Assembly: GCA_963731745.1 (NCBI GenBank)
Contig: CAVSWT010000019.1
Location: forward strand, 46,614-110,613
Source: CAVSWT01 sp963731745
GTDB lineage: Bacteria > Bacteroidota > Ignavibacteria > Ignavibacteriales > Ignavibacteriaceae
Length of the DNA: 64,000 bases
Reading direction: 5' to 3'
The position numbers and the translations under genes are program-made. Numbering within the stretch: position 1 is the stretch's first letter; each line of letters opens with the position of its first letter. Shown in pieces: positions 1 through 10,176 of the stretch. The notes beneath the pieces were generated by a model. It saw only the letters and a list, made by a program, of their open reading frames with translations, was not told where the DNA came from and searched no databases.

Positions 1-561
1 AGAGAATCTACTAGCCGGAAAAATGATTATTCAGCTAAAAGTAATTATCAATCGGAATCTAAAACCGCTAAACCATTGGTTAAAAAAAACGCTGTGAAAG
101 AAGTTTCAAATGAAATAACAACTTCTAAATCCCAAATTGCCGAAGAATTAGGAGCTAATCCAAATTTTAATTTTGATTCAATAGTTTCTAAATGGCAAGA
201 GTTTGTAGATATTGTTTCGAATGAAAAAAGATTTACTCTTGGCAATTATATAAGCGATATTGAATTGATCGATTTAAATGGGAATAAGCTGCAAGCCACT
301 TTAAATGATGCTGACGGAATAAAATCATTTGATCTTCACAAAGATTATTTTGACAAAAAAACTCAAGAATTTTTTGGAAAGAAAATTTCCCTGCATCTAA
401 CTGAACAAAATTTTGATGGTCAAAAAATTAAAAGCAAACAAATTTCTTCTAATAATATTGTCCACAATGAGAAACAAAATAAAATAGAAAAAGATAAAAT
501 GTCTGACGATCCTGTAATTAATGCAATAGTTAACGAATTAGGCGGTAAGGAACTGGCGTGA
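1..561 (+). CDS. dnaX: DNA polymerase III subunit gamma/tau, C-terminal end (partial)
   Basis: The frame is open from the first base, so the gene begins upstream of the window; a TTG at 76 is only an internal Leu codon. The visible 186 residues are a polar, Lys/Ser-rich linker followed from about residue 40 by a compact domain with a SKWQEF motif. The end is a DPVI..IVNELGG-type tail. This layout (low-complexity linker, small alpha/beta domain, acidic DPV..ELGG tail) resembles the tau C-terminus of Bacteroidota/Chlorobi DnaX, which contacts the polymerase core and helicase in the replisome. The ATPase domain lies outside the window, so the assignment rests on the tail alone. The stop is TGA. 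It could be another protein with a tau-like tail. Confidence 0.6.
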   Translation, partial: RESTSRKNDYSAKSNYQSESKTAKPLVKKNAVKEVSNEITTSKSQIAEELGANPNFNFDSIVSKWQEFVDIVSNEKRFTLGNYISDIELIDLNGNKLQATLNDADGIKSFDLHKDYFDKKTQEFFGKKISLHLTEQNFDGQKIKSKQISSNNIVHNEKQNKIEKDKMSDDPVINAIVNELGGKELA

Positions 562-668
562 AATATTTACAAATTTTACTAAATCTTAATAAATCTCCCC
601 TTTTGATGATAAAATGCCCGTCTAATTCTCTTTGAAAATTTAAATATTATTCCCTATTTTTGTAAACT

Positions 669-1364
669 ATGTCCCAAAAATTAATCGTAGCTATTGATGG
701 CCCGGCTGGTTCCGGGAAGAGCACGTCAGCAAAGCTGGTTGCGCAAAAATTAAGCTACTTATATATTGATACCGGGGCAATGTATCGCGCCGTTACTTAC
801 TTAGTTCAAAAAAATGCTCTTACAAATGTTGATGAAATAACAAAGCTTGCTGAAAAATCTGAAATCGAACTTAACTATTTAAATGGAATTACTAATGTTA
901 AGATTAATGGAGAAGATGTTACAGATAAAATTAGAGATATATCTATCAACAAGAAGGTAAGCGAGATAAGTAAGATTGAAGGTGTAAGAAAAGCTTTGGT
1001 TAAAAAACAGCAGCAGATGGGAAGTAAAAATCGTGGCGTTGTGATGGAAGGCCGTGATATTTCCACAGTGGTATTCCCACAAGCCGATGTTAAAATTTTT
1101 CTTACCGCTTCAATTGAACAGAGAGCCGAAAGAAGAGCTAAAGAATATACTGAAAATGGAACAGTTGTATCTGTTGAAGAAATTAAAAATAATTTGCTTC
1201 AGCGCGATAAAACTGATTCGACTAGAGCAGTTAGTCCATTGACAAAAGCCAGTGATGCTGTGGAAGTTGATACTTCCAAAGTTACTATTGAAGAACAAGT
1301 AAATATTATTTTGAACCAGGTTAGAATTGCGGCAAATAGAAAAGGTATAAAAATTCCTATTTAA
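669..1364 (+). CDS. cmk: Cytidylate kinase
   Basis: Cytoplasmic kinase that phosphorylates CMP and dCMP with ATP in pyrimidine salvage and nucleic-acid precursor recycling. The 231-residue length matches bacterial Cmk. Visible motifs are the P-loop GPAGSGKS at residues 11-18, the DTGAMYRA nucleotide-monophosphate segment near residue 35, the EGRDI motif near residue 127 and the RD.TDS..VSPL stretch near residue 178 that contacts CMP. The start is an ATG placed just before the P-loop strand. It sits directly upstream of rpsA, the cmk-rpsA pairing that is conserved in many bacteria, which strengthens the call. Confidence 0.96.
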   Translation: MSQKLIVAIDGPAGSGKSTSAKLVAQKLSYLYIDTGAMYRAVTYLVQKNALTNVDEITKLAEKSEIELNYLNGITNVKINGEDVTDKIRDISINKKVSEISKIEGVRKALVKKQQQMGSKNRGVVMEGRDISTVVFPQADVKIFLTASIEQRAERRAKEYTENGTVVSVEEIKNNLLQRDKTDSTRAVSPLTKASDAVEVDTSKVTIEEQVNIILNQVRIAANRKGIKIPI

Positions 1365-1465
1365 TTTTATTAAGCCATCAATAACTGTAAATGTTAAATT
1401 AAAACTTCTGTATTATTGTTTTAAAGATGGCTGAAACAATGTATACAGTCAAAAATTATTTTTTT

Positions 1466-1471
1466 AGGAGG
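1466..1471 (+). promoter_or_regulatory. Ribosome binding site of rpsA
   Basis: AGGAGG lies four bases before the ATG at 1476, preceded by a T-rich run. It is one of the strongest Shine-Dalgarno matches in the window and fixes the rpsA start. S1-class genes in FCB-group bacteria are often poorly preceded by such sites, so it is worth recording. Confidence 0.8.
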
Positions 1472-1475
1472 ATTA

Positions 1476-3296
1476 ATGTCCGAAGAGACTAAAGATGGAA
1501 AGAAAATTGTAGTAACCGTTGAAGATTTTGAAAAGGCTCAGAAGAATTTTAATAATGATGAATATTCACAAGAAGAATTTTTAACATTAGCAAAACTTTA
1601 TACCGATTCATTTAATGATCTTAAAGAAGGCGAACTAATAAAAGGCAGAATCGTAAGAGTTCAAGGAGATTATGTTATTATTGATGTCGGGTTTAAGTCC
1701 GAAGGTGCAATACCCAAAAACGAATTTTACGAAAACGAAGAAATTAAAGTTGGAAAAGAAGTTGAAGTTGTTCTTGAAAGTGTTGAAGATCAGGAAGGCA
1801 ACTTAGTATTAAGCAAACAAAGAGCTGACTTCTTAAGAATCTGGGAACGTGTTGTTAATGCACATGAAACCGGCGAAATTATTCAGGGTAAAATTCTTAA
1901 AAGAATTAAAGGCGGAATGGTTGTTGACTTAATGGGAATGGAAGCCTTTCTTCCGGGTTCACAAATCGATATTCGTCCTATCCGTGACTTTGATGCATTT
2001 GTTGGTCAAACAATGGATTTCAAAGTTGTTAAGGTAAATATTCCGACTGAAAATGTTGTTGTATCACATAAAGTACTTGTAGAAGAAGAAATTTCTGATC
2101 AAAGAGATGCAATACTTAACAGTCTTGAAAAAGGTCAAATTCTTGAAGGTACTGTTAAAGCAATTACAGACTTCGGTGTATTTATTGATCTCGGTGGAGT
2201 TGATGGTTTAGTACACATTACAGATCTAAGCTGGGGCAGAATTAATCATCCTAATGAAGTTGTAAAACTTGATGAAACTATTAAAGTGGTTGTTACAGAT
2301 TTCGATGAAGAGAAGAAAAGAATTTCGTTAAGCTTGAAAAAACTATTACCTCATCCATGGGAAAAAATTGAAGAGAAATATAAAGTTGGAGATAAAGTAT
2401 CCGGACGAGTTGTTTCTCTTACTGATTACGGTGCTTTTATCGAAATTGAAAAAGGCATTGAAGGATTAATTCATAACTCAGAAATGAGCTGGACTCAGCA
2501 TATTAAACATCCTTCTCAAATAGTTGCAATGGGACAAGTTGTTGAAGCTGTAATTTTAAGTCTTGATAAAGATGAAAAGAAAATATCACTCGGCATTAAA
2601 CAATTAGAGCCAGATCCATGGCAGTCATTGATGCAGAAATATCCAGTAGGTTCACAGCATGCAGGAATTGCAAGAAATTTAACCAACTTCGGTGTGTTTG
2701 TTGAACTGGAACCTGGTGTAGACGGCCTAGTTCATATTTCTGATTTATCATGGACAAAGAAAATTCGTCATCCCGGCGAAGTTGTTAAAAAAGGCGAGAA
2801 GCTCGATGTGATTGTTCTTGGAGTTGATGTAGACCAGAGAAAAATTTCTCTTGGGCATAAGCAGGTTCAAGATAATCCATGGGATAATTTTGAAAAATTA
2901 TATCATGTCGGAATTATCACCGAAGGTAAAGTTGTTAGGATAATTGAGAAAGGATTAATTGCGGAACTCCCAGAGTCTGTTGATGGATTTGTTCCTTCAA
3001 CTCAATTAGCTCCTTCAAAAATTAAAAACATTGCTAATCACTTTCCGGTTGATGATGTAATTCCGTTAAAAGTTATAGAATTTGATAAGGAAAACAAGAA
3101 GATAGTATTAAGCGCTATTGCTGCATTAAAAGACAAAGGTGAAGAAGAAATAAAAGCTTACCTGGATAAACATAAGATGGATAGGGTTAGCGTTGAAGAA
3201 ATCCTTAGTTCAGAAACAGGCAGTATTGATACTTCTGAATTCCCGATCTTTGAAATTTCTGATGATTCTCGTAGTAATTCATCAGATAAAAAATAG
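1476..3296 (+). CDS. rpsA: 30S ribosomal protein S1
   Basis: RNA-binding ribosomal protein that helps load mRNA on the 30S subunit. The 606 residues contain six S1 (OB-fold) domains in tandem. The central ones are near residues 220, 305 and 390 and show the G.V..I..FG.F..L..G..GL+H.S..SW pattern. The first two are more divergent, as usual for the ribosome-binding half, and the sixth (around residue 475) is degenerate. The C-terminus is an acidic, Ser-rich tail. The gene follows cmk after about 110 bases and ends in a strong terminator. No frameshift or missing domain is seen. Confidence 0.97.
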   Translation: MSEETKDGKKIVVTVEDFEKAQKNFNNDEYSQEEFLTLAKLYTDSFNDLKEGELIKGRIVRVQGDYVIIDVGFKSEGAIPKNEFYENEEIKVGKEVEVVLESVEDQEGNLVLSKQRADFLRIWERVVNAHETGEIIQGKILKRIKGGMVVDLMGMEAFLPGSQIDIRPIRDFDAFVGQTMDFKVVKVNIPTENVVVSHKVLVEEEISDQRDAILNSLEKGQILEGTVKAITDFGVFIDLGGVDGLVHITDLSWGRINHPNEVVKLDETIKVVVTDFDEEKKRISLSLKKLLPHPWEKIEEKYKVGDKVSGRVVSLTDYGAFIEIEKGIEGLIHNSEMSWTQHIKHPSQIVAMGQVVEAVILSLDKDEKKISLGIKQLEPDPWQSLMQKYPVGSQHAGIARNLTNFGVFVELEPGVDGLVHISDLSWTKKIRHPGEVVKKGEKLDVIVLGVDVDQRKISLGHKQVQDNPWDNFEKLYHVGIITEGKVVRIIEKGLIAELPESVDGFVPSTQLAPSKIKNIANHFPVDDVIPLKVIEFDKENKKIVLSAIAALKDKGEEEIKAYLDKHKMDRVSVEEILSSETGSIDTSEFPIFEISDDSRSNSSDKK

Positions 3297-3320
3297 TTTC
3301 ATTATTTATTTTAATCTTTT

Positions 3321-3349
3321 AGAGCGGGATGAATTGCCCGCTCTTTAAA
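3321..3349 (+). terminator. Rho-independent terminator after rpsA
   Basis: A perfect 8-bp stem AGAGCGGG / CCCGCTCT with an 8-base loop is followed by TTTAAATTTT. It begins 25 bases after the rpsA stop and ends before mtaB, so mtaB probably has its own promoter or depends on read-through. Confidence 0.85.
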
Positions 3350-3364
3350 TTTTAAACTGACAGA

Positions 3365-4693
3365 ATGCATAAAAAAGTTGCTCTACATACCTTAGGATGT
3401 AAACTAAATTTTTCAGAAACTTCTACTATCGGAAATCAATTTCTCACTAAAGGTTTTGATATTGTCGATTTTAAAGAACAGTCTGATATTTATGTTTTAA
3501 ATACTTGTACCGTTACAGAAAATGCTGAGAAAGAATGCCGTCAGCTAGTTCGTCGCGCACTAAAACAAAATCCAAATGCTTTTATAATCGTTACCGGATG
3601 CTACGCTCAACTTCGGCCGGATGAAATTTCAGAGATAGAAGGTGTGGATCTAGTCCTAGGCAGTAATGAGAAATTTAAACTTTTTGACATAGTTAATGAT
3701 TTTGAGAAAAAAGAATTAGCCTGTATTCATGTCTCCCCTACTGAAGAGCTAAACTATTTTGGGCCAGCTCATTCAACAGATGCTGACAGCAGAACCAGAG
3801 CTTATTTTAAAATCCAAGATGGATGCGATTATACTTGTTCATTCTGTACAATTCCTCTTGCCCGGGGTAAAAGCCGAAGTATGAATCCTGATATTTTAAT
3901 TTCAGAATTTAAGAATTTAGTTCAGCATGGTTACAAAGAGATTATCCTTACCGGTGTTAATGTTGGTGATTATGGAAAATCATTTAATTTAAACTTGTTA
4001 GAAGTATTAAAGGAAATGGTTAAGGTAGAAGGCAATTTCAGAATTAGGATTAGTTCAATTGAGCCAAATTTGCTAAGCGACGATATAATTAATTTTAGTT
4101 CCGGAAATCCTAAAATGTGCAAGCATTTTCACATTCCATTACAAAGTGGAAGCCCAAAAATCTTACGCTTAATGCAAAGAAGATATAAAGTTGGATTTTA
4201 TAAAGATCTCATAATTAGATTAAAGCAGCGAATTCCAAATTGCGGAATTGGCGTAGATGTCATTGTCGGTTTTCCTGGTGAAACTAAAGAAGAATTTTTA
4301 GAAACCTATAATTTTTTAAAAGAATTACCGATTACTTATTTACATGTTTTCACTTATTCCGAGCGGCCAAATACAAAGGCAATCAAAATGGAAGGTGTCG
4401 TCGATGTCTTTGAAAGGAAGAAAAGAAATCACATGCTAAGAATTTTAAGTGAAAAGAAGAAGCATGAATTTTATAATTCCATGGTTGGCCAAAATTTGGA
4501 AGTATTATTTGAGCATTCGAACCATGATGGAGTAATGAAAGGTTTCTCTTCAAATTATATACGAGTAAGTCATGATTACAATGAAAGATTTGTCAATGAA
4601 TTAAGCACAGTAACAGTTGAAAATTGCAGCGATGGAATTTGCAGCTCGAATATTTTAGAGATAAAAAATTCAATTGATTTAAAAGCAAGTTAA
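3365..4693 (+). CDS. mtaB: tRNA t6A37 C2-methylthiotransferase (MtaB)
   Basis: Radical-SAM enzyme that adds a methylthio group to t6A37 of tRNAs to give ms2t6A, using two 4Fe-4S clusters. The N-terminal UPF0004 domain supplies Cys12, Cys48 and Cys79. The radical-SAM CxxxCxxC is Cys154, Cys158 and Cys161. The DVIVGFPGET motif near residue 298 is typical, and a TRAM-like C-terminal domain follows. The 442-residue length is normal. LHTLGCKLN at the N-terminus distinguishes MtaB from MiaB and RimO. Its TAA stop overlaps the next ATG (TAATG), indicating translational coupling to the downstream gene. Confidence 0.93.
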   Translation: MHKKVALHTLGCKLNFSETSTIGNQFLTKGFDIVDFKEQSDIYVLNTCTVTENAEKECRQLVRRALKQNPNAFIIVTGCYAQLRPDEISEIEGVDLVLGSNEKFKLFDIVNDFEKKELACIHVSPTEELNYFGPAHSTDADSRTRAYFKIQDGCDYTCSFCTIPLARGKSRSMNPDILISEFKNLVQHGYKEIILTGVNVGDYGKSFNLNLLEVLKEMVKVEGNFRIRISSIEPNLLSDDIINFSSGNPKMCKHFHIPLQSGSPKILRLMQRRYKVGFYKDLIIRLKQRIPNCGIGVDVIVGFPGETKEEFLETYNFLKELPITYLHVFTYSERPNTKAIKMEGVVDVFERKKRNHMLRILSEKKKHEFYNSMVGQNLEVLFEHSNHDGVMKGFSSNYIRVSHDYNERFVNELSTVTVENCSDGICSSNILEIKNSIDLKAS

Positions 4694-5454
4694 TGTTTAG
4701 ATTGAAATCCAAAAATATGAAAAAAATTACTTTCTTCTTTATACTGTGTGCCCTGCCGATTTTCTCTCAAAGTAATGAGACGAAAAATCTTTTAACTTTA
4801 AAAAATGAAATCAACTCTTCATTTGAGTCCCAACAAAAAAGTGTAAACTATTTTCAATCCGCAGAAATCAAAAAGAAAAAGACCGGGCTTGCAATTTTAT
4901 ATTCATTACTTCTTCCTGGAATGGGAGAATTGTATGCCGAGTCGTATTCCAGCGGTAAATATTTTACAATTGCTGACGGCACACTTTGGGCAATTTATAT
5001 CGGCATGAACACTTATGGTAATTGGCAAAGAGACCGCTATAAATCGTATGCACAAGCAAATGCAGGAATTAGCCCGGCTGGTAAAGATGAAGATTATTTT
5101 GCCACTATAGGAGATTATTTAAGCGTTGACGAATTTAATAATGCTCAGGCATTAAACCGGGAATTTACCAAAATGTACAAAAGCAGCAGCTACAGCTGGG
5201 ATTGGCAATCGGTTGCAGATAGAAAAAATTATAGAAGCATGTGGGTAAAAAGTGAACAGACATTTAACAATCTGCGATTTGTTGTGGGAGCGCTGCTGAT
5301 TAACAGAATTGCAAGTGCAATCAGTGCAGTAAGAGCTGTCTCAGCATATAATAAACGAAATGCACAGGAGGTAAGCTGGAATATTTCAGCCGGGGTTTCT
5401 CAAAACGTTAATCTTCCACCAAGTGTAACATTAAATTTTCAAACAACTTTTTGA
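4693..5454 (+). CDS. DUF5683-like membrane/secreted protein
   Basis: Function unknown. There are two possible starts: ATG 4693, overlapping the mtaB stop, and ATG 4717, which would give a cleaner signal peptide (MKK, hydrophobic run, cleavage near FSQS). After a polar linker comes a hydrophobic segment with the LPGMGELY motif, then a second hydrophobic segment with a Trp-rich strand. Near residue 195 there is another hydrophobic helix (VVGALLINRIASAISAV). The motif resembles the LPG.GQ.Y signature of DUF5683, a family common in Bacteroidota and often near envelope or DNA-maintenance genes. The end VTLNFQTTF resembles a terminal outer-membrane strand. It is probably co-transcribed with mtaB. 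Confidence 0.6.
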   Translation: MFRLKSKNMKKITFFFILCALPIFSQSNETKNLLTLKNEINSSFESQQKSVNYFQSAEIKKKKTGLAILYSLLLPGMGELYAESYSSGKYFTIADGTLWAIYIGMNTYGNWQRDRYKSYAQANAGISPAGKDEDYFATIGDYLSVDEFNNAQALNREFTKMYKSSSYSWDWQSVADRKNYRSMWVKSEQTFNNLRFVVGALLINRIASAISAVRAVSAYNKRNAQEVSWNISAGVSQNVNLPPSVTLNFQTTF

Positions 5455-5511
5455 AAAAATTCAGAAAAGAAATATTCTAGCCTTATCATTTAATTATATC
5501 TTCTAATTTTA

Positions 5512-6600
5512 TTATTTCAATATGATCATTTTCTTTACAATAGTATTGAAAGCTTCAAGCCTATAAAAATAAATGCCTGATGCTAAGCCGGAAGCGTCAA
5601 ATTCTATCTGATATAAACCTTTCTCCTGGTTCTGGTCAACAAGAACTTTTATTTCACGACCGAGCACATCATACACTGCCAATTTTACTTTGTGATATGC
5701 AATAATCTCATAAACAATTTTCGTCTTTGAATTAAAAGGATTTGGAAAATTTGCGTATAAAACATCATCATTTGTGGCCTTAAAGAAAATTTCTTTTGCA
5801 AAATTAACATTGTCTAATTCTCTAACATTAGCCCAGATATCATATCCTGTCATTGCATTTTTATTACTTTGATAAGTAAATACTAATTTGCTATTAAAAA
5901 TATCTGTGCTATTAAATTGATCGAATTCATTATAAAACGAGTTTGTAGAATAATAATCATGAAGGTTGTACGTTTGTACTTTGCGCGAGTTGTCATTAGC
6001 ATAAAACCCAATTGCCTGGGATTGAGAATTATATGTTATGAAGGTTTTCTGGTTGTTAAATTCGACAATATTAATTTGAATTGGATTGGTATAAGATGTG
6101 TTTGAAAAACTATTCTTAAATAAATATTCATTATCCAAATCATATTTTCTTATTAAATTTAAGACATTACCATCATTGTATAAAACTGCAAAGCTTTTGC
6201 TAAAATTTTTGCATTTTACTGTATAAGCACTTGAAGAGGCATGCCCTATTAAAAAAACATCTGTTTGATTTGTGCCATTCTCATTAAAAAATTGTCCTTT
6301 AATATTTACAGCAGAAGTATATGAAATAAAATTATATTCACGCCAAACAGCGAAAACATTAAATGCAGTATCAATTGAAATTACTAATGGCGCCAAATAA
6401 CTCGAATCTGAATATTTTAAAAAGTTTTTTTCATTTGTTAATAATGATAAATCTTTGCTGAACTTTTTTAATGCAGCTCCATATTGATTATACCAAACGA
6501 TTAGAATTTCATCCGCAGAGTTTATATTTAAATCAACATTAAATTTATCATTATAATTTTTTGCTTTTACCAATTTATTATTTCCAACTTTTTCACCCTC
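5512..6600 (-). pseudogene. T9SS-sorted repeat protein, 3' segment (after frameshift)
   Basis: C-terminal part of a large secreted protein. The last 85 or so residues are a T9SS type A sorting domain: a PNPFN motif, then VYDVLGREIKVL, GLYQIEFDASGL, SGIYFYRL and a basic end. Upstream residues are beta-rich and continue the repeat type of the 5' segment (NSADEILIVWYN). The frame opens just after a TGA in the preceding frame at 6593-6595. The junction, in minus-strand reading, is ACTCGAGGGTGAAAAAG: removing one G from the GGG run joins the two frames as TRGEKVGNN, the form expected between two repeats. A TTG at 6573 could only start a protein without a signal peptide, so this is not a plausible separate gene. 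Confidence 0.7.
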
Positions 6601-8259
6601 GAGTATCTATAAGCTGAATGTATACATCGGTACCATCTGAGTATTCATCCGATCCGCTAAATACGATTACAAATGCTCCATCAGAGAAATATTTAATTGC
6701 TTTATCGTTTAATGACCAATAATCAGCATTGGTCTCATTTATTTGAATGTTGTCTCCAACCGCATTAAAATCTTTATCATAAACTTGAGCATATAAATCA
6801 TTTCTGCCATTTCTGCTATCCTCCCACACAACAATTACATCACCTCTACTATTAATTCGTACCAATGGTTTTTTCTGTAAAACACTTCCAAAATCATCTG
6901 CAATATTAATTGAAGAGTCTTCTGGTTCTAGATTAATGTTGAATTTCTGTTTGTAAACATTTGCATCGTTTCTTTGTTGTGCATTGGAAGCCATGAAAAA
7001 ATGTTCATTAATAATATTTGTTAATGCAGCGGTATAGCTATAAAATTTATTTGTTGAATTATATTTGACCCTCACAGTATCAGATTTGAACTCCCCGCTC
7101 GTACTAATTTTTTGAAGATATTGATAACCATTGTCAAGCAATAAAATTATAAAAGTGCTATCTTGATCAGAAGAAACTGTACACGGGTTCCAGGAATATG
7201 TTGAAGTAATTAATTTGAGATTGTCCGTGACATAACCATTATTTATACTATAGATTCTGGCTCCAACTCCACTACTATTTATTGATTGTCCATTTATTTG
7301 CCAGTCAATTAAAAAATACCCATTATCAGTAGAAGCAATTTCCGGAAATATTTTGTCCGAGACATCCGACGTATCACTAACTAAAGTATTAATTCCAATA
7401 AATTGACCGGCTTTATCAATTATTTGTAGGTATATATTTGAACGATTGCTATTGTTGTAAGAACTCCAGGCTATACAATAATTCCCTTTGCCATCTACAC
7501 CAATATGCTTACCTTGCCCTATGCTAGAAACTCCAACCCCTGGTTGATTAATGTACAAATCAGAAGTAAGCGGATTAGAAAACTTATCAAATAATTTGGC
7601 AAAGACTTGATAGGAGTTGCTAGTTATTTGCGCTGCCCACATAACTGCGAAAGAGCCATCCTTACTAACTCCAACTGAAGGTTCCATTGTATTCATTCCC
7701 CAAATGGTATTTATCTGGAAATTCGCGCCAAATTTTTGTCCGTTACTTGTTAATCTTTGCGCCATAACGTCGCTAAAATTACGGAGCCACACGATTACGA
7801 AGTCTCCGTTTTTATTTACTGCTATAAAAGGTGAATTATTTCCCTCAATATCATTTTCATTTATTTTAATATTTGAACCAATTTGTTCATCATTATAGTT
7901 ATAAAATTGAGCATAGATTTGTTTCTTTCCTTCGCGGTAATCAATCCAGGTAAAAGCATAATTTCCTATACCATCAATAGCAGTACTAACATTTGTTTGA
8001 TTGGAGCCGTAATCTCCATCAAATGTATTAACTATAAAATCTTGCTTTATAAATGGAAGTTGAACAGTATCAATCTGGAATTGATAGTTTGATGATGATG
8101 TTCTTGATTCAATATTATCATTTACATCCTGATTTTCAGATGGGACTAATTGATGGTTAAAATAATAAACTCCATTTTTATTAATTATTTGTGAATAGGA
8201 ATTTGAAAATTTAAAAAGATAATCGAGAAAAATATTGCGTATAAAATATTCGTTCTCAT
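6593..8259 (-). pseudogene. T9SS-sorted repeat protein, 5' segment (frameshifted)
   Basis: The main frame runs from about 8266 to a TGA at 6593. It has no ATG, GTG or TTG before an internal GTG at 7792, so it lacks a proper start. In the neighbouring frame an ATG at 8259, preceded by AAGGGG, encodes a signal peptide (MRTNILYAIFFSIIFLN) that stops after 24 residues. A one-base step back at the T/A run 8206-8217 fuses it to the main frame as ...LNFSNSYSQIINKNG, a natural secretion start. The body contains repeated units ending in GDFVIVW, GNYCIAW, GSFAVMW or GDVIVVWEDSR, as in adhesin-like integrin/propeller repeat proteins. With 5512-6600 it would form one secreted protein of about 915 residues. 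Confidence 0.65.
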
Positions 8260-8299
8260 AATCAACCCCTTAACAATTTTAATAATCAATTTACCTTAA

Positions 8300-9391
8300 T
8301 TAAAAATAAAAATTCAATCCAAGTCCAACACGAGTAATAAAATTAGTTTTTTTGTAATCGGTTGTATTAGTATTTGTTTGATCTATTGATATAGATCTTG
8401 AATCATATTTTGCGCTTATTTTTGAATAAATAAATCTGATATTGGACGTTAATGAAAGAGATTCATTAAAAAAATATTCCGCTCCAAATCCTATATTATA
8501 ATGGAATGGTGAGTTTAAGTCTTCCATATATTCTTTTGCATTATTCTGATTAATAACGCTAGGCTGCTGATCAACAAATAATGATTTATGTTCTTCATCG
8601 GCTGACGCAAATTGTTTCCCTAATCCAAATAAGGCATAAATTCCAACCTTATCGGTTATAATATTTTTAAAATAATATTTAACTCCTATACTGAAGTCAA
8701 AAATAGAAAGATCATTTTTATCTAATGTTCCAGAATCATAGTTGTAGCCGCTATTACTCCTTGAATGATTTTCTTCCCTGGTTTCGTAATATGTCGAAAT
8801 ATACCCCACATCAAAAGTTAATTTACATTCATTTGCAACAGCAAATGTAAACTGTGCCTCCATGTTTGTTTCATTGTTTGATGTGTTATAAATATTAGGA
8901 TACGAGTAAGAAGAACCTTGAATTATAGTATAAATTGTTCCTGAATAATATGGAACATACAAAATACCAAATGACCATCTATTATATTTGGTTTGTTCTT
9001 TTTTACTTATAATTTTAGTTGCCTCAATAACATGTTGTATGCTGTCGCTACTTAATGTTTTGGATAATCTTAATTCTTCCTCTCTTACCACATTTTCTTT
9101 TTGTATCTTTTGTAGCCTATCATTTATGTATCTGTTTAATATCTCCAAATCCGGAGTAAAACCACTCGATGATTTAAAAATAATTCCTTGTTTATCCAAA
9201 AAGATTTTTTTAACTGCTTCAATAATTGTTGACTCTTCAATATTGTTCGAATAAATAAATCCGACCTTATTTTCATTAATATTTGTCAGCAAACAAGGAT
9301 AAGATTTACCACTGACCAAAAATAATGTATCCGGGTAAGGCTGTTGTGCAAATGTTGTGATGGATATTAGAAAAACTGCCAGGTATTTCAT
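8300..9391 (-). CDS. Secreted outer-membrane beta-barrel protein, unknown function
   Basis: The 363-residue product starts with a signal peptide (MKYLAVFLISITTFAQ, cleavage near AQQ). It then has a small domain resembling the LVSGKSYPCLL..I...KV.FIY pattern seen in Bacteroidota proteins that read transition to Lys/Glu helices (residues 85-135). From about residue 140 there are alternating amphipathic strands (FGILYVPYYSGTIY, MEAQFTFAVA, FDFSIGVKYYF, IGFGAEYFF, SLTSNIRFIYS). The end is GLGLNFYF with a terminal aromatic residue, which marks an 8-stranded OmpA-like barrel. No enzymatic motif is visible. It lies 40 bases upstream of the broken T9SS gene on the same strand, so the two may be co-transcribed. 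Confidence 0.6.
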   Translation of the reverse strand: MKYLAVFLISITTFAQQPYPDTLFLVSGKSYPCLLTNINENKVGFIYSNNIEESTIIEAVKKIFLDKQGIIFKSSSGFTPDLEILNRYINDRLQKIQKENVVREEELRLSKTLSSDSIQHVIEATKIISKKEQTKYNRWSFGILYVPYYSGTIYTIIQGSSYSYPNIYNTSNNETNMEAQFTFAVANECKLTFDVGYISTYYETREENHSRSNSGYNYDSGTLDKNDLSIFDFSIGVKYYFKNIITDKVGIYALFGLGKQFASADEEHKSLFVDQQPSVINQNNAKEYMEDLNSPFHYNIGFGAEYFFNESLSLTSNIRFIYSKISAKYDSRSISIDQTNTNTTDYKKTNFITRVGLGLNFYF

Positions 9392-9682
9392 GGTGGCCCC
9401 TTAAAGATGTTGATGATGAAATTATAATACGAAATGGAAAATCATAATTTTGAACATTATTTTAGTGATAAATATCGAACTAAAGAGTGAATATTCAATA
9501 GAATCCAGAAATAATTATTACATCTAATTTTTTAATTTTCTTATCGCGATTATAAGAACTGATTTCCCTTTTGATATTGGTATGCAGAGTAAATATCAAA
9601 CTTACAACTTCAATATAGTATAAATAAGCTATCATTCGGAAGAGAAAAATTTGGTACTTTTTGTTATGAATTAATTAATAAT

Positions 9683-10138
9683 TCATTTTACATTAAATAT
9701 TTTTTTGAATTCTTCAACATCGTCGATTGATTTTATTCTATCCGCTTCTTCGTTCCCATTTTTCTCTTTTTGAATTTCTGCTGCAAAATCTTCACTAGTT
9801 ATGATTTTTGCACTACACACTCTTGCAAACTCTTTAATATTATTGTCAGAAGAAACAACAACAATTTGCTTCGGAGATTTGGAGTCTTCGATTTGATTCT
9901 TAATTTTTTGATCCGCTGTTTTATTTTCTGAATAAATAATTTTAATTCTTTGCGTTTTAATAGGCAAGTTTTCAAAGCCATCAAAATGCAGAGTAACTTT
10001 AGCTTTTTTTGAGATGAAATATCTATCCACGAATAAAGCTAATTTTTCTCTAACTGCTTGTTTATCTTTTTTCTGAATATTTGAAAAGTGTTTTATCTTT
10101 CCAATTAAATTATTTCCATCAATTATGTAATGAAGCAT
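9683..10138 (-). CDS. NYN-domain (YacP-like) predicted ribonuclease
   Basis: The 151 residues form a single PIN-like NYN domain. The N-terminal strand ends in DGNNLIG, which holds the first metal-binding Asp. A central strand has LHFDGF (second acidic position) and the VVVSSDNNIKEFA segment gives the third acidic site with a following helix. NYN domains are related to PIN nucleases; YacP/Rae1-type members cleave mRNA at the ribosome. The substrate here cannot be read from sequence. The charged tail (KNGNEEADRIKSIDDVEEFKKIF) is typical. It is downstream of lptD with 38 bases between and is probably in the same transcript. Confidence 0.75.
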   Translation of the reverse strand: MLHYIIDGNNLIGKIKHFSNIQKKDKQAVREKLALFVDRYFISKKAKVTLHFDGFENLPIKTQRIKIIYSENKTADQKIKNQIEDSKSPKQIVVVSSDNNIKEFARVCSAKIITSEDFAAEIQKEKNGNEEADRIKSIDDVEEFKKIFNVK

Positions 10139-10176
10139 TTCTTTTTTATTTATTTAGAATAAACATTTCTTATTTT

